A stretch of DNA of 64,000 nucleotides from NCBI RefSeq assembly GCF_000189635.1, contig NW_002476335.1, positions 310,001 to 374,000 on the forward strand. Direction: 5' to 3'. This stretch comes from Tetrahymena thermophila SB210. Its lineage: Eukaryota; Ciliophora; Oligohymenophorea; Hymenostomatida; Tetrahymenidae. A model generated the notes under the pieces. The model was not told the DNA's origin and did not search any database. It was given only the letters and a program-made list of their open reading frames with translations. Positions 48,802-62,199 of the stretch are shown here, piece after piece (within the stretch, counting starts at the first letter, position 1; the number at the start of each line of letters is the position of its first letter). Both the position numbers and the translations under genes were made by a program.

Positions 48802-51800
48802 ATGAAATCTCATAACACTTTGTGCCTTCTTTGCATACTTTTTTGGTATATTAGCTAATAACTTTATTATTTATCATTAAATTAAAATATCTTTTTGTAT
48901 TTTAAATTAGATTTTATTTAATTTTAATAATTAAAAATTACAAAACTAAAAAAATTGCTATCAAAGTTTTAATTTTATTACTATCCACCAGTCCTTAGCT
49001 ATACAATCTATATTTTATAATCTTTATTGTAAATCTTAAACAAAATTTACTTTATTTAAATAATTTTGAGCTTGATAACAAAAAATTATTATCATTTTTA
49101 CTAAAAAGCTTTCATATAGATTTTGTAAAATAATTTTCCTTTTTGCAATTACTAAAATATTTTTAATAAAATAATTTATTTTCAAAATGCGCGTTTATAT
49201 TTACAAATTAAAATAAGAGGGATTTTTGGACTGGAATTAATTTATTAAGAAGCAAGAATATCTTCGATATCAGAATTAAATCAAAAGAGATCAGAATCAC
49301 TTTGTTTGGCAATTTAAATATATTTTATTAGACTGAGATATAGTATATAGAATCATATTTTTTTTGAGTTATCAATATTCAGAAACAAGATATTTATATT
49401 CGTTTATTATGTTAGAAAACTTTTTTTTCTTGAAGGATTGAAATGAGATTGAGCATATAAAGTTGAGTGTTGTATACTATTTATTAAAAATAAAATATTA
49501 GCTTTCTAAATAAATAAATAAGAAATAGTTTGATCAGCGCGTATAATATTTAAAGAAAATTGAATAATCATTAAAAATAAATAGCCAAGAATTCATTGAA
49601 GTTTCTTTACTTGTACACTAGTCTTTTAAAATGATTGAAGAAAAAAGTTTTGAGCCAGCATATTCAAGTTAAATCACTATTTCGTAGTAGCCATAAAAGC
49701 TTGATATAGAAGAACCCGTTATAAATTTTCAAGATACTACAGAACCTAATGGATGGGATCCTGTTACTTCTTAGAATTTAGGAAAGTTATTTGAGGAATT
49801 TTTTATTGACAACCAAAGTGAAGAAATCCGAAATAGCACTCTGCAACTACTCTCTTCATTGTGGATAGCAGGTATTCGATTATTCTCCATAAATTATGCT
49901 CATTTTTTATAAAATTGTTAATATAAATTAAAGGAAAGCAATAGTAGAAAGAAGAATTTATCAAATAATTTGAAGAAAAGAGCAAGACCTTGCTTAATTA
50001 TGGCAAAAATAACAAAGAATTCTTTAAATTATTTTCATTTTTATGCAGCAATATTTTAAAGGATTAAAATGTAAAGCTTGCTTTCAAGGTAATGCTTTAT
50101 ATTTAAAATTTTCGATTAATGACTTTAATTGATTATTGACAAATGCATTTTTATAGACAAGCCAAAAAAATAAGATCTTAATTGTTTAAAATAAAAAAAT
50201 AGGAAAAAATAAAAAGTTTGTTTACTTCTCTAATATAGATATTCAAAGAAGGGTTAAATTAGTTGGTCAATCATCCTGATCATAAATTATATTTATTTTT
50301 AGAGGATATTGTCGATGATTATAGCACATTTAAACCATAATACTTAGAAGCAAATGGTTGTTTAAACTGCTACGGACATAATAAATAAAATTCTGTCAAA
50401 GAAGATAAGTTAACTGTTTTATAGTAAGAAATGAGAACAGGAAATAATAAACTTATCATAAAATTAAAGAAAACTATGGAAATTTAATAAATAACACTTC
50501 CTCGTGACTCTGCCTATTAAAAGGCAAAGAAGAATTTTGTTAAATAGATAAATATTTATGTGAATAACAATTTATCCTCAGATATGAATGCTCTAAAAAG
50601 CGATATGAGTCTATGGAAGAGAGTAAAGTAATCAAATGTCGAAAAAGAAACAAGCAAAGAATATATTATTACTTTCCCTGTTCCTATATCTGCTAAATTC
50701 CTTTGCATTGAATTTAATATCACAGCAAAACTCCCTCCACAATGTTCAAGATGTCCAGAAGTTAGGTAACTTATTGAAAAGCATAAACTGAAATGTGTTT
50801 AAAATAAATTATATTATATTTAAAAATAGAGCTGAAGGATCTGGATTTTATTGCAGCTAGTGCTAATACAGTCCAATTATATAAGTCGAAAGCACTACAC
50901 TTAAATATGTGCCAAGTTCATTCTCTGATATTATTGTTATAGATTCTGATAAGTCAAAAGAAAACGTAAATTTTTTAAATAAATAAATAAATTAAAATAT
51001 CCATAATGGATAACTAAAAATCTAATAAGCCTAGAATAATTTATAATATTTTTAATAAAAAGTGCGAAGCTAGTATAAGCGAATATTCTTCAATCATATT
51101 AGAGGTTCAAAGAGATCTATTAAAGGAAAAATAGAAACTAAGGATATTATATGATAGATATTATGGAACTAAATGCAATAATTCTGTAGGTATTTTGTTG
51201 AATAGTGATGAATTAGATAAACTTTATTAGGAACTGATGACAAATATGAATTATTTGATGTCATATAGAAAAGCACTTGCATAGTATAGCGGTGTGTGTG
51301 AATAAAGCCTAAAAAAATAAATTTTTTAGAACTAAATCTTAGGAGATTAGCAGCATAATTGTTATGGCTGCCTTTAGTCTTTCTTAAATATATTCTTGAC
51401 CTAAATAAATTAAAAGTAGAGTCTTATTCTTTTCCAAGAAATAGTTGGTGAAGAAGAAATTAAGTCATTTGTTGATGTTATTGAATAAGTTTACTCACAA
51501 CAAGATTTTTATCCTTAAAAGATAACTCAAAAAGCGATGAGAATACACAAAAATATTTTTATGCATGCTTTCAATGATAAAAAATATGAATATTTAAACG
51601 CCTTTATTAATAATATCAAATAAGACTTGCTTGAAATGAGATAAGAAAATGCTCTAGTTAGAAAAAATGAAAATTTTTAAAATTTAAGGCTTAGACTAGT
51701 TGACTTGAGATTTCTTTAGGAGGCTTTCAGGGATTAAATTGATTAATTAAATGCTTAAGATAGCTTAAATGCAGAGGAACAGAGTATTTTAAAGAAATTT

Positions 51801-54800
51801 TAAGAGCTCTCAGGAAAAATTATTCTTTTAGTCAATTAAGTTATGCCTACCTTCTTCCAAAAAGGACTTACATCATCTCTAAATTTCCAGAATGACATTA
51901 TTGTTTCTCTTTTAGAAATTATTTTATCTGAGTTTAATAATATTTTGCCTGGTGGCATTTATGAAAACAGAATTCCAACTTCATGCTAAAATTGCACTTC
52001 TATTGACCAAATATTTTAAAAAGATGTAAGAAATTTCATTTTTATTTCTAAACTTTATTATTCATTTTTTATATTTAAAAATAAAAAATAGAAGAGCACT
52101 GCTGATAAATTCTCAGACAGTTTTGAAAAAAAGTTTAATCCTAGGAATAATAGAATGCAGCATTAGAGCTTTAGAGATTCAATTTCTTTTGGAAATAATT
52201 CTTCATTCCAAGGATAATTCCCCCCTCCACCTTCTTCGTGGAGATAGTCTGACTTTTATCAATCTAGAGATAGAGAAGTGAGAGAATAAGTAATAAATCA
52301 GATGCTAGGAGGTACGACTCACGCTTCAGGAATATCTGGGTTTGATCGTCAGACTGGAGCTAACTGGGTTTCTGGTTATGGAAACTTTTTAAGTTATTAA
52401 AACCAACTTTAATAAACAGTTAATTAATCAGTATCAAAAGAATCTTATAAAAAAAAGATAGTAAGCAGCAGGATAAGTTAAGCATAGCAAGAAATATTAA
52501 ACTTTCCAGTTGGAAGCCAGCTTCAATAATTTTAAATCCCTCCACCTTCTTAATTCCCTGGAGGTACTTCTTAATTAATTCCTCCCCTTCCTACTCTCTC
52601 AAATCATTTAGCTAACATTTTACCTCCTTAGATTAGTACACCTTCAAGAAAAACAGGAGGAGATTTAGGAAATAAAGGAAGCAGTTCTAAAGCTAAAAAG
52701 GGTTAACAAGCAAATTAAAGAAGTGATTAAGAAAGGCTATTAGAATTTATGACTCTTCTTATTGGCTGTACTGACCTGCCAGAATCATCTAATTTTTCTT
52801 CTTCTCATGGAATTCATCCAAAAATAATTTCATCAACTCATTAAATTATGGAAATTGAGCAGTTAAAAGAAAAGATTGAATAGCAAACTTAGAGTTTTAA
52901 AATTAAACCTGATAATTGGCTTCAAAACTGTATTTAACTATTTGATTCTAGAAGATTATAAGAACTTATACACACAATAATTCTTTAAATAGCTCACTTT
53001 AATAGCAGAGTTGCTTGTTTTTTACTTTTGCATGCTCTTCCAGATGCTCTTAGTAAGTAAGGTTCTTCAATGTGCTACTTCGAACTTTTTAAAGAGGTTA
53101 TTTTAGTTTTGAATAGTAATACTTCTAAAGGCACTCTATAAGCTACAGCATCAACTCGCAAGCTCCCTGGATTGTCAATGATGCACTAGCAGAGCTCTGA
53201 AGATTTAGGTCTTTCACGCAAAGAACTAGATGAAGATGCAATTAACGAGGAGCTTGAGTATTTAGAAATTCTCTCTACAATGTTTAAAAATCTAGATTAA
53301 TAATTGAAATCATATGCTTCTCTTAAAAATAAATAGTTAATCTCAACCAAAGAGTTCTTCATACAGAACCTTAATTCAGGCTCATCTCTCAACTATCTTA
53401 CAAATCTGATTAAAATATTTATTGAAAATCCTAATATAAAGTAGGCATTTAAAAATAACAACAAGCTTTACATGCAGCAAATCATATCTTCTGTTGTCAG
53501 TATTAGGAAGTTCAAATACATTCTAAATTAAAATTTCTTTTAAATAGAATCTCTGCTTTCTTCTCTCTTTCAAGAATTGTAAAGCAACAGTATTAATGAA
53601 AAATAGAATTTCTTAAAGTAATTAATTACAGCTCTACCTTCAACCTCTAATGACCCATTAGGTTAAGAATTTTTGATGGAATAGGTAAATTTGTATATTT
53701 TTATCTAAAAAAATAATTTTAATTCTTTTAAATAATTTCATAGATTAACAAGATTTTAATCCCTAAAAAATTGGTTCCAAATTTAAGATTAGAAGTTTAA
53801 AGTAATTAAAGAGAATATTTGCCTTCAAGTTTGCCCAAAAAAGAAATATCAGCTAGTGAATTCGGTACCACAATGAATGATATTTTAATTAGAATCAAGT
53901 CTGAGCTACCTGATTCTTCTTGGGTCATAGAAATGCTTGTTGCAAACAAATTGATTAATAACAAGGTAATTTAAATAAATCTTTAAATTAAACTAATTTT
54001 TAAACTTTGTAACTTAAAAGGATCTTCCAATTGATTTAGTATATAAAAAAGTATGGGTTTAATCATAACAAAAAGGTGTTCCTTCAAATTAAATCGACTG
54101 GAAAAAATAGGTTTTAAGCAATCCTATGAAAATAGTATACAGAATTACAGGTTTCGATGGTGAAGCTCATGAAGAATTAGTCGACTAAATAGTAGATGAA
54201 GATTAATAAACATGCTCACAATTATCTAAAGTATTATTTGATTTATTTACAGATGAAACTGGAAAAGAAACTTGCGGTTTAGCATCTTTGATAGAAATAA
54301 TTAAGTAAATTTATTCCGATCCAGAATAAAAATCTAAATTGTTAAGCATAATTACAATCATGAATATTGCATGCAAGCACTCTGAAGGTAGGATAAAGGT
54401 AAATAAATAATTAATATTTGATTTTAAAAAGGAGAATATTGAAACAAAAATTTTTTATTTTTATATAAAGGCACTTTAGTATAATGGATTAAGTGTGATA
54501 TTAAAAGTTTTAATGAACAATCTCCCAAATATGAATGAAAGTGAGCCTGAAAGCTTAATCTAAAATATTTTTGAGCTCATTCATGGTTTATTGGAAGAAT
54601 CTGAAAATACTAAGTTCAAAATTAATTAGAGTGGTATGGAGATCGAATCTATCTCTGCAGATGCCATTAAAGAAGAGGAGGAGGAATGCTTAAAGAATGT
54701 GATGGTTTGCATTGATAAAATAAATAAAATTGATGAAAAAGGAGGAAAAAATAAAAATAATCAACTTATTCAAGATTTAATAAGAATACTTCCTATATTG

Positions 54801-56800
54801 ACTCATGATTATTTAAAGCCTTCATAATTCTTAGTTAATAATTTCTCATAAGCTATATAATTTGAAGAGGATTGTAAATATTTTATTCAAATCCTATAAT
54901 TATAATTAACTTACTTATTTTTTCAGAAATAAAAAAAGATAACCTTGATAAAATTAATAAATATATTGAAATTGCTGAAAAAATTCCAGAAGACTTTTAA
55001 TCTTTCAGAGAAGAAAGTATCAGATAAGGTATTCTCGAAAAAGCTACTCTAGCCTTTATGTCAGTTATTCCTGGATATGTAATGATTATTAGATGATCAA
55101 TCAAAAATTTTTTTATTTTTAAAATTATGTTGAAATAAATATATTTTTGAAAAACAGAACTAAATAGATTAACCTAAAGCTAAGCTTCAAAAGAATTGTC
55201 TAAAGAGATGTCTAGCTGTCTTTATGGGATTAATGAAAGGTAATTTCCATGTTTAGACAATACTAAATGAGGCAGGAATACTTCATAGCATATATCAATT
55301 GGCAGATCCTACCATAAAAATAGATGAAGTAGGAAAAATTTCAGAAAGTTTGATTGAATATATTGTAAGCGAAAAAAATAATGTGGATAAAAATGTTTAA
55401 AATGACATTCTCAAGATTAAGCAAGAAGATGCACAAAAAAAGAAGGAAAAAGCAGACATGGTTAAAAAAAATCAATTATCTATGCTAACTAATAATGCTT
55501 AAAAAATCTTATAAAACTTCAATTTCAATGATATAGAAGAAGAATAAAGCATTAAGTGTGTGGTATGTTAGGAAGGTTATACTTTACGTCCTTAAGAGAT
55601 TATGGGTGCTTATATTTTTTCAACTTAAACAAACATTGCAGATGAAAAAAAGCTTATGTATGACCCATTTAGTTACTCTGAAAAACCCAGCGTTACAAGT
55701 GCAACTTCATTTAATTGTATTCATTTAAAATGCCATTAAGATGCTGTAATTGCTGACCAGAATGTAAATAAATAAATAAATATATTTTTACTTATAAAAA
55801 TAATTAATTAATAATTATTATCTTTAAAGTCTAAAAAACCCAAAGGTGAATGGGAAGGAGCTCTTATCCGTAACTCAGAAGCCAAGTGTAACAACTGGTT
55901 CCCTATCAAAGGTCCTGAGATTGAATAAAATTAAATGGACTAAGGCCTGAAAAAGTATGTGAAAGGAATTGGGTAACTTGGGTAAAACGGTTAATCTTTA
56001 GCTTGGATCCTAATTAACGATTTTAAAGGTCTTCTTATTAAGTTTTCAAACTAAGAAGATATTGCAAAAGAGACTAGGACAACGTAAATTATTTGATAGT
56101 TAAATTAAATACACAGAATTAAATAAAAAATAGATTCGAACATAATTTGAAGATATTCCCATTCTTTATTTCTACTGTTAGCTATGTCCTTTCATAAGAA
56201 GACAACAAAGAATTGCTAGAAAAAATGAATGTCTGTTTCCAAAAAATGCTAAATAAAGAAATCAAAGATGAAAGCAGAAAAGTAGAAATCATATAAACTT
56301 TCCTTGTTTCTTCTCTATTCTTGTTGACACCAGAAGAATGGAAAAACAGAGTTAGAAAGATATTCCTTAACAATATTTTAAATATATTTGTTACATCATA
56401 TTTCAAGAATAATGCTGATTTGGATACAAGAGTTGCTAAATATGGATAATCAATATTTATTCTTTTTGCACTCATAAACATAATCTTTGAAAAAATTCAT
56501 AGTAAAGCAGCAAGCGGACATTAAGGATCTCTTTTAATTTTATAACAAAAACTAGACGCTTATATTTCGAATAGCTACGACACAGTATATTTTTATTTAT
56601 GAATTAAATATTGAATAATCTAATAATTTTTAAATAAAATTTAGTTAATTGAATAATTCTAACTTTTACATGGTGAGTACAGAGATAAAATAACTAAATT
56701 TACTAAAGTAAGTGAGTATTTAGATTATATTGGAATAAAAGATGAAATAATTTAATAAGGCGAGGATGTTACAGCAGCTCTTATTAAATATAAAGAATGA
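48802..56800 (+). CDS. UBR4: UBR4-type E3 ubiquitin ligase, short form
   Basis: Large multi-exon gene, roughly 2,400 residues, ending at TGA 56798-56800. It matches the C-terminal half of UBR4 in order. First comes a LEANGCLNCYGHNK zinc segment, then FNITAKLPPQCSRCPEV followed by FYCSQCQYSP, and HNCYGCLQSF. A proline-rich low-complexity insert lies near 52200-52650. INNKDLPIDLVYKKVWV and MKIVYRITGFDGEAHEELVD follow. Last is the hemi-RING: CVVCQEGYTLRPQEIMGAY, NCIHLKCHQDA, and EWEGALIRNSEAKCNNWFPI. UBR4 marks N-degron and quality-control substrates for proteasomal degradation. Introns resolved: 50089-50156 and 50766-50829; about ten more are evident. The start is uncertain: coding signal is clear from about 49180, and the open frame reaches ATG 48802. 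No UBR box or N-terminal half is visible. Confidence 0.83.
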
Positions 56801-57441
56801 AAGAATAAATAAATAATTTGTTTTAAAATTTAAGTAGTATGTACTTTATTAATTTTTTATATTAAATGCATTCATTTATTTTATCATTTTGTAAAAATTT
56901 ATATTCAATAAAATTAATAAGTTAAATATGAAAAATAATTCGTAAATTAAGATTGTTTCAATTTAAATTTCTTTTAAAAATTTTAATTAATTATAAATGT
57001 TTTAAAGTTTTCTTATTTGATTAAATCTTCAATCTTATTTTATTTCTTCTACATGTTTATAAAGTAAAAATTACTTAAATTATTTTTTTAAATTTCTCAA
57101 TTCAAAAGTTAGCAAAATAAAGCTTAAAGAAAATTAAATAATTCAAGTTTAGTTTTTAATGAAAAAACTTTTTCTTTAAAATCTTATCCAACTTTTTATG
57201 ATAAAATAATTAGTTAAAATTTAAGGTTAATATTTGCTTGATACCTATTTAATAATAATTTATAAATATTTAGTTCTTATTGCTGTACAAATTAATAGTC
57301 ATTTTTTAAAATTTTAAAAGTTACTTTTAATTAAACATTAAACAAATAAATATATTTTCTAATTTACAAATTTAATTAATAGATTTTATGATTTAATAAA
57401 ACAAATAAAAAAAAAATAGTATTTTCTGCAGAAGTTTATTT
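56801..57441. other. Short AT-rich region between convergent genes
   Basis: About 0.64 kb shared 3' flank of the UBR4-like and RPA1-like genes. No gene or hairpin of note. Confidence 0.6.
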
Positions 57442-60105
57442 TCAGTTATTTTGATTATTGTTTATTAAGTGCTCTAACTTTTTTAGTAGATATTTAGATT
57501 CTTCTTTAATATTTTCTTTTTCAATTTTTAATACTTTGTATGCTATCTCTTATTCGTTATTAAATTCTTTATTTTCAAATTAAATTTCAAATATAAATCT
57601 AGCAAAGTCTAATTTACTAAATAACTATCTTATAATTTCTTCTTATCCATTTTCAATACAATTTTTAACATATTAACCTGCTTCTTAGACATGAATTGAT
57701 GGATCAATTTCTATTTAACAAATATTTTATGAATTTATTTAATTTTTTCCAAAAAAATTTACAGTTGATAAGTTGGCTTGACTGCTGATCGAAAATCATA
57801 ACAGGAATTGTCCCTGTAGAATCTTAAACAAATGCTCTAAGCATCAAATGCACCTAAGGATTTATGAACTACTAGCAACTTTCACAAAAAAATGAATCTC
57901 CGTGATATTTTAAGACTGACTTACCCTAACAAGTACACCTATAATAATAAAGCTTATTTTTCATCTATATTGAAACTAAGTTTCCATAAACATAGAATTC
58001 TTTTTTTTGACCTATTTCTGAAGCCTATGCTTATTAGATTATTTCTTCAATTGAAGAATAAATCCTTTATTCTTAGTTAGAATTGTTTTTATATGAAATT
58101 TTAGGCTTAATTTCAAAACTATCATTGCTATTAATTGAGATTGATTTTTTAAAAACACCCTATTCTTAATTATAAGTAATAACTTTTCTTTAATCATCAG
58201 ATTCTTTAATTGAAGAATGAATGTTATTTTTCAACTAAACTTCATCATTATAAATTTATCTAACAAACTCATTAAAATAATACCATTTATTTATACTAAA
58301 TTTATCTCTCCACTCATAGCATAAATCTGGAAAAATGACTACTTTGAGTTCTTAATTACAGCTATTATCACATATTTTTAATCTTATATTTTTATCTGAA
58401 CTTTGAATATCCTATTCATTTAAAATAAAATACATATTAATACCTACATATAAACCTCTTAGTAATTATCTTACAACAACTTATGCTAATACTGATAAAT
58501 ATTATTTAGAAGTTTTTAATACTTCAGATATTAAGAGTGTATGCTTGCTATTATTGTTATTTTATCTATATTTATTATTCTTTTATCCATTATAGCCCTT
58601 TTAAGCGATGCTTTCCTCCTTTTCACTATAAAAAAGTTCATAAAAATATCAAAACAAATTGATTTTAATAAATACTTTTACATTAAATTATGAATAGAAT
58701 AATCAGAGTCTCCTATTGAGTCATTTCCAAATTATTTTGAAGGTTGTAATGCCAAAGGTTATACATAATTCGCAGAAAGAGTCTCTTTAGGAATTATTTA
58801 GTAGTCTCCAAACTTAAATTTTAATTCTAGACTATTTTTATAATATAAAATTTTATTTAAATTAAAAAAAAAAAAGAAATAAATTAACTTATTTTTGAAC
58901 TATTTAACTTCTCCTCCTATAAAGTAATAATATTATCCTACTTTCAAAGTTTAATAGCTTTAATCAACTTTTTGCCAAAAAGACAAATTAATTTCTTAAT
59001 TATTAGCGTCTTATGCTGTGATGAAAAAATACTTAGAGTCTTGCTAATTCTGGAATGTACTACTTTTATATACAACTCTTCCTTCGAACTTAAAAGAAAA
59101 TCTATTTTTACCTACTTACAACTAAGAAATTAGCAGTGTCTATTTACTAAGTTAATCAGAAAGTGATCCAATATTAAAATTAGATTTCCCTCCAAAATTA
59201 GTAATATCAGAAATATTTGAATAGCTATCTTCCAAATTAAATCCTAATCAAAAACAAAAAAATCATATTCAAAGAAATTCTAAGTGGTTCAAAAAATTTA
59301 TCAAGGATTTTTCACTCAAAATTTTCAAATTAAATTATTGATAGATTGATTAATAAATAAATAAATAATACCATTTATACTTTGTTTTTCTTTTTAATTA
59401 TTCTTAATTTCTTATTTCTACTATTCAATTATCATATCTTCACTGTTTGAACTATTATCTTTTTCGTTTACTTCTATAAATTTTAAAACCTAAAATATTT
59501 CGTAAAAATAATATATTCAATGTAAAAATAATATATTCATTCAGCTTTGCAAATAAGCTACTAATTACTTCTTCAGCTGGATTTTTAGTAATTTTACTCT
59601 TTTAAATTATTGTTTTTTCAGTATTTAATAGTTATATGGATTCTTTTTGGGCGGTTTTAGGCTAAACATGACTGGCTTTACAAAATTAAAACCTTGTAAC
59701 TAAAACAACTATTTTGTCGCTTGATTTTTAAAAATATTTATTAATTTTGTTATCTCATTTTAATATTAAAAGTTTACTTTTATGTTTTATCATTTAAATA
59801 ATCTTAAATCATTATGACATCGTTTTTTTGTAAATGCTGATTTTAATTAGCAAGCATCTCAAAGTAAATCAATGCTTCATCTCCCAAACCATCTATACAC
59901 TCACATCTATATTTGTATTTTTTTTATTCTCAATTTGTTTTCTTTTTAGATAAGTTATATATTTTGATTACTTTATGTATTGTTTGCAATCTGTAGTTTT
60001 TTAACCAAGTATTTTTTTTATTTACATGACTATTTCTTCATCTTAATAAAACTATTTTCTGTCCACTTTTTTAAGTATATACGACCCACCTTTAGTTAAT
60101 TTCAT
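57442..60105 (-). CDS. RPA1: Replication protein A large subunit (RPA1/RPA70)
   Basis: Single-stranded DNA-binding subunit of the RPA trimer, acting in replication, repair and recombination. ATG 60105 begins [17 protein letters not shown]. The N-terminal OB fold reads [20 protein letters not shown] after a 66-bp intron. A linker ([20 protein letters not shown]) follows. DBD-A contains [38 protein letters not shown] and [24 protein letters not shown] has [15 protein letters not shown] and [14 protein letters not shown] text. DBD-C carries the zinc ribbon YYYRCTCQGKSV and [20 protein letters not shown], then [14 protein letters not shown], and ends [15 protein letters not shown] at TGA 57444-57442. 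The order matches RPA70. Several short introns were inferred by restoring frame and conserved residues; boundaries near 59700 and 59590 are less certain. Confidence 0.86.
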
Positions 60106-61905
60106 TTCTTTTAAAATTTAGGAGTGGCTTTAAAATATTGTTTTAAAGTTTTTACTTTATCTTGAAAAATTTCTTTTAATTTATGATTTGTTTTTATATC
60201 TAAAAGTAAAAAATGTAAATTGTTTTTTATTTTAGTTTGTTAGAATTATAGTAATTTCTACCAAACAAAAAATTAAATTTTATCTATTTATCTTTTTAGA
60301 TATTTGTTTTTGAAAATTTTGCAAAAAACTGGCTAATTTATTTATTGTAAATTTTTTCAATATATTATACTTTATAAAAAAAAGTCAATATTTGTAATTA
60401 ATTCTGAATTGTTAATTAAATTTTATAAAAACATTTTATTTATAGTTTTTTGTAAGGCTTTATCAGTTTAATACTGCGACATATCTATTGTAATATCAGA
60501 AACAGTTTTCAAAATATTATCTGCTTTGCTCTTAAGCTTCAGATTTGATATCAAGAAATATATAGTATTATTGCTTAGTTTTATTCTATATAAAAGTTAG
60601 ACATATCATCTTAGATTTGAGATAAACAAGAAGAGATAGATGTGTATAAATCTTGTTTCACTAAATCCTATTTATTAGTTCTAAAGTTATGGATTTAATC
60701 CACTATTTTACTCTTAACTTTAAGGAAAAAAACATTCTTTGTGAATTAATTTATATTGCTAGCTAATTAAGAAAATTTTACGATAATTGATAAAAAGTTA
60801 AAATGAGATTTTGTCTTTAAGTTAAATATTAAGATAAAAGTTCATATCTAGATAGCCTTTTCTTCCTATTTCATTAATAGAAACAGTTTTATGAATAATA
60901 AGAGAATATAATTTCCCTATTAAGTTAACTTAAAATAATTAAACAATAAGCAGCTTATTTATTAAGAGCAATAAATATATTTCTTGGATGAGGTAAAAAA
61001 TAAGTATAAATTTAGATTTTAATAGCTCAATAATGAAACACCAATAAATTGGGCATACATTCAATCAGATAGAAATGAAAATAGTTAATTTGAAAATTCT
61101 GAAAGAAAATATAATATATATTAAAAATTTTATTTAGGTCAATAGTCAAATAAAATAATTGAATTATATCTTGTTTTATAGTTTAAAATTATTTACTTCA
61201 AAATCAATTGATAAATTTTTGTTTGGAAAATTTTTTTAAACTATTGTCATTTTTATATAATAGATTAAAAGATTCAATAGAAAAGTCAATTTGGTTTTGA
61301 ATTAAACAATTTTGAGTCACCAATAAATTATATATTTAATCAGATAAGAATTATGGGAATAAAAAATTTGAAAATTCCGAAAGGAGATGCAAATATTTAA
61401 AATAATTAATTAGGGTTATCTATCAAAGGTTTAATAAAATAATTATTCAAATTTTAAAAATATTTTTAATTGTAAATGATTATCTAGCTCTTTTTTAACT
61501 TCAAAAATATTATTTAATTTTAATTCATATCAAATAATTTAATTAAAAATCAAAAAACTTTCAAATTTTTTTTTTAGAAATTGATTTATTGGTAATTAAA
61601 TAGTTAATTAAATTATATATATAGATATATTAATTATAAAGGGAGACTAATAATAGCTCTATAATACTTTTAAAACTATATTAAGCGTCTAGTAGTAAAA
61701 ACTATTAAAATATAAATATGTCACTCAAAAAAACATATAATTACATTTTAAAATAAGAACTTAAAAATATTATGAGATTTTATAAGTAAAATTATAGATA
61801 TTTAAACTCTTATTTATTTATACTTCATTTTATTATTATTTATTATTTTATTTTCTTAATTTTATGGTTAATCAAAACCAAGTTTATTTTTATTTATTAT
61901 TCTTT
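60106..61905. other. AT-rich region with coding-like fragments
   Basis: About 1.8 kb between two minus-strand genes. A coding-like plus-strand open frame (60891-61211) and a decayed second copy of part of it (about 61300-61440) are described separately. Minus-strand TGA-free frames near 60370-60840 also translate to plausible text but conflict with each other and have no clear start, splice sites or family match. I do not call them as genes. Confidence 0.45.
60891..61211 (+). CDS. Possible small or fragmentary gene, unknown
   Basis: Open frame of 107 codons (106 aa), ATG 60891 to TGA 61209-61211. It translates to a Gln/Asn-rich but non-repetitive protein with LDEVKNKYKFRFQQLNNETP and INWAYIQSDRNENSQFENSE. 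The frame is open for about 90 bases upstream of the ATG. A diverged repeat of the central part, sharing CACCAATAAATT and a TTTGAAAATTC core, follows at about 61300-61400 without a continuous frame. This could be a fragment of a multicopy gene, or chance in TGA-poor AT-rich DNA. No family recognised. Confidence 0.3.
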
Positions 61906-62199
61906 TCATACATTGCTTTGTCTATAAAATTTGGTATCAAGTACTTTAACGCCACACATTTTACATAAACCTTTTTTATATGCACAGCCTTGGCAATACT
62001 AATCTGTTTTTGGAACTTTTTATTTGCATGATTTGCATTTATTACCAAAAGGATCAAATCCTACTTTAGCTTTAGAACTTAATAGCATATTTTAACCTAT
62101 TTTTCTACCTCCTTATTTTCCTTCACTTTTAGCTCCATCTTTCCAAGTATCTGGAGTGGCTAATTTATCTAACTTTTTTTCACACTTATCGCAAACCAT
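61906..62199 (-). CDS. CRIPT: CRIPT (cysteine-rich PDZ-binding protein)
   Basis: Single exon of 98 codons (97 aa), ATG 62199 to TGA 61908-61906. It is a near-complete match to the CRIPT family in length and motif order. MVCDKCEKKLDKLATPDTWK comes first, then a Gly-rich GGRKIGQN, SSKAKVGFDPFGNKCKSCK, and the zinc-binding C-terminus YCQGCAYKKGLCKMCGVKVL, ending DTKFYRQSNV. Eight cysteines in CxxC pairs would bind zinc. In animals CRIPT binds PSD-95 PDZ domains and microtubules, and it is also found with the minor spliceosome; the conserved core role in protists is not settled. This is one of the most secure calls in the window. Confidence 0.95.

Noticed and set aside
49187..49336. Short ORF beginning MRVYIYKLK
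   Set aside because: Different frame from the continuous UBR4-like coding sequence that covers the same bases.
57892..58080. 62-residue plus-strand frame
   Set aside because: Antisense to the RPA1 DBD-C coding region.
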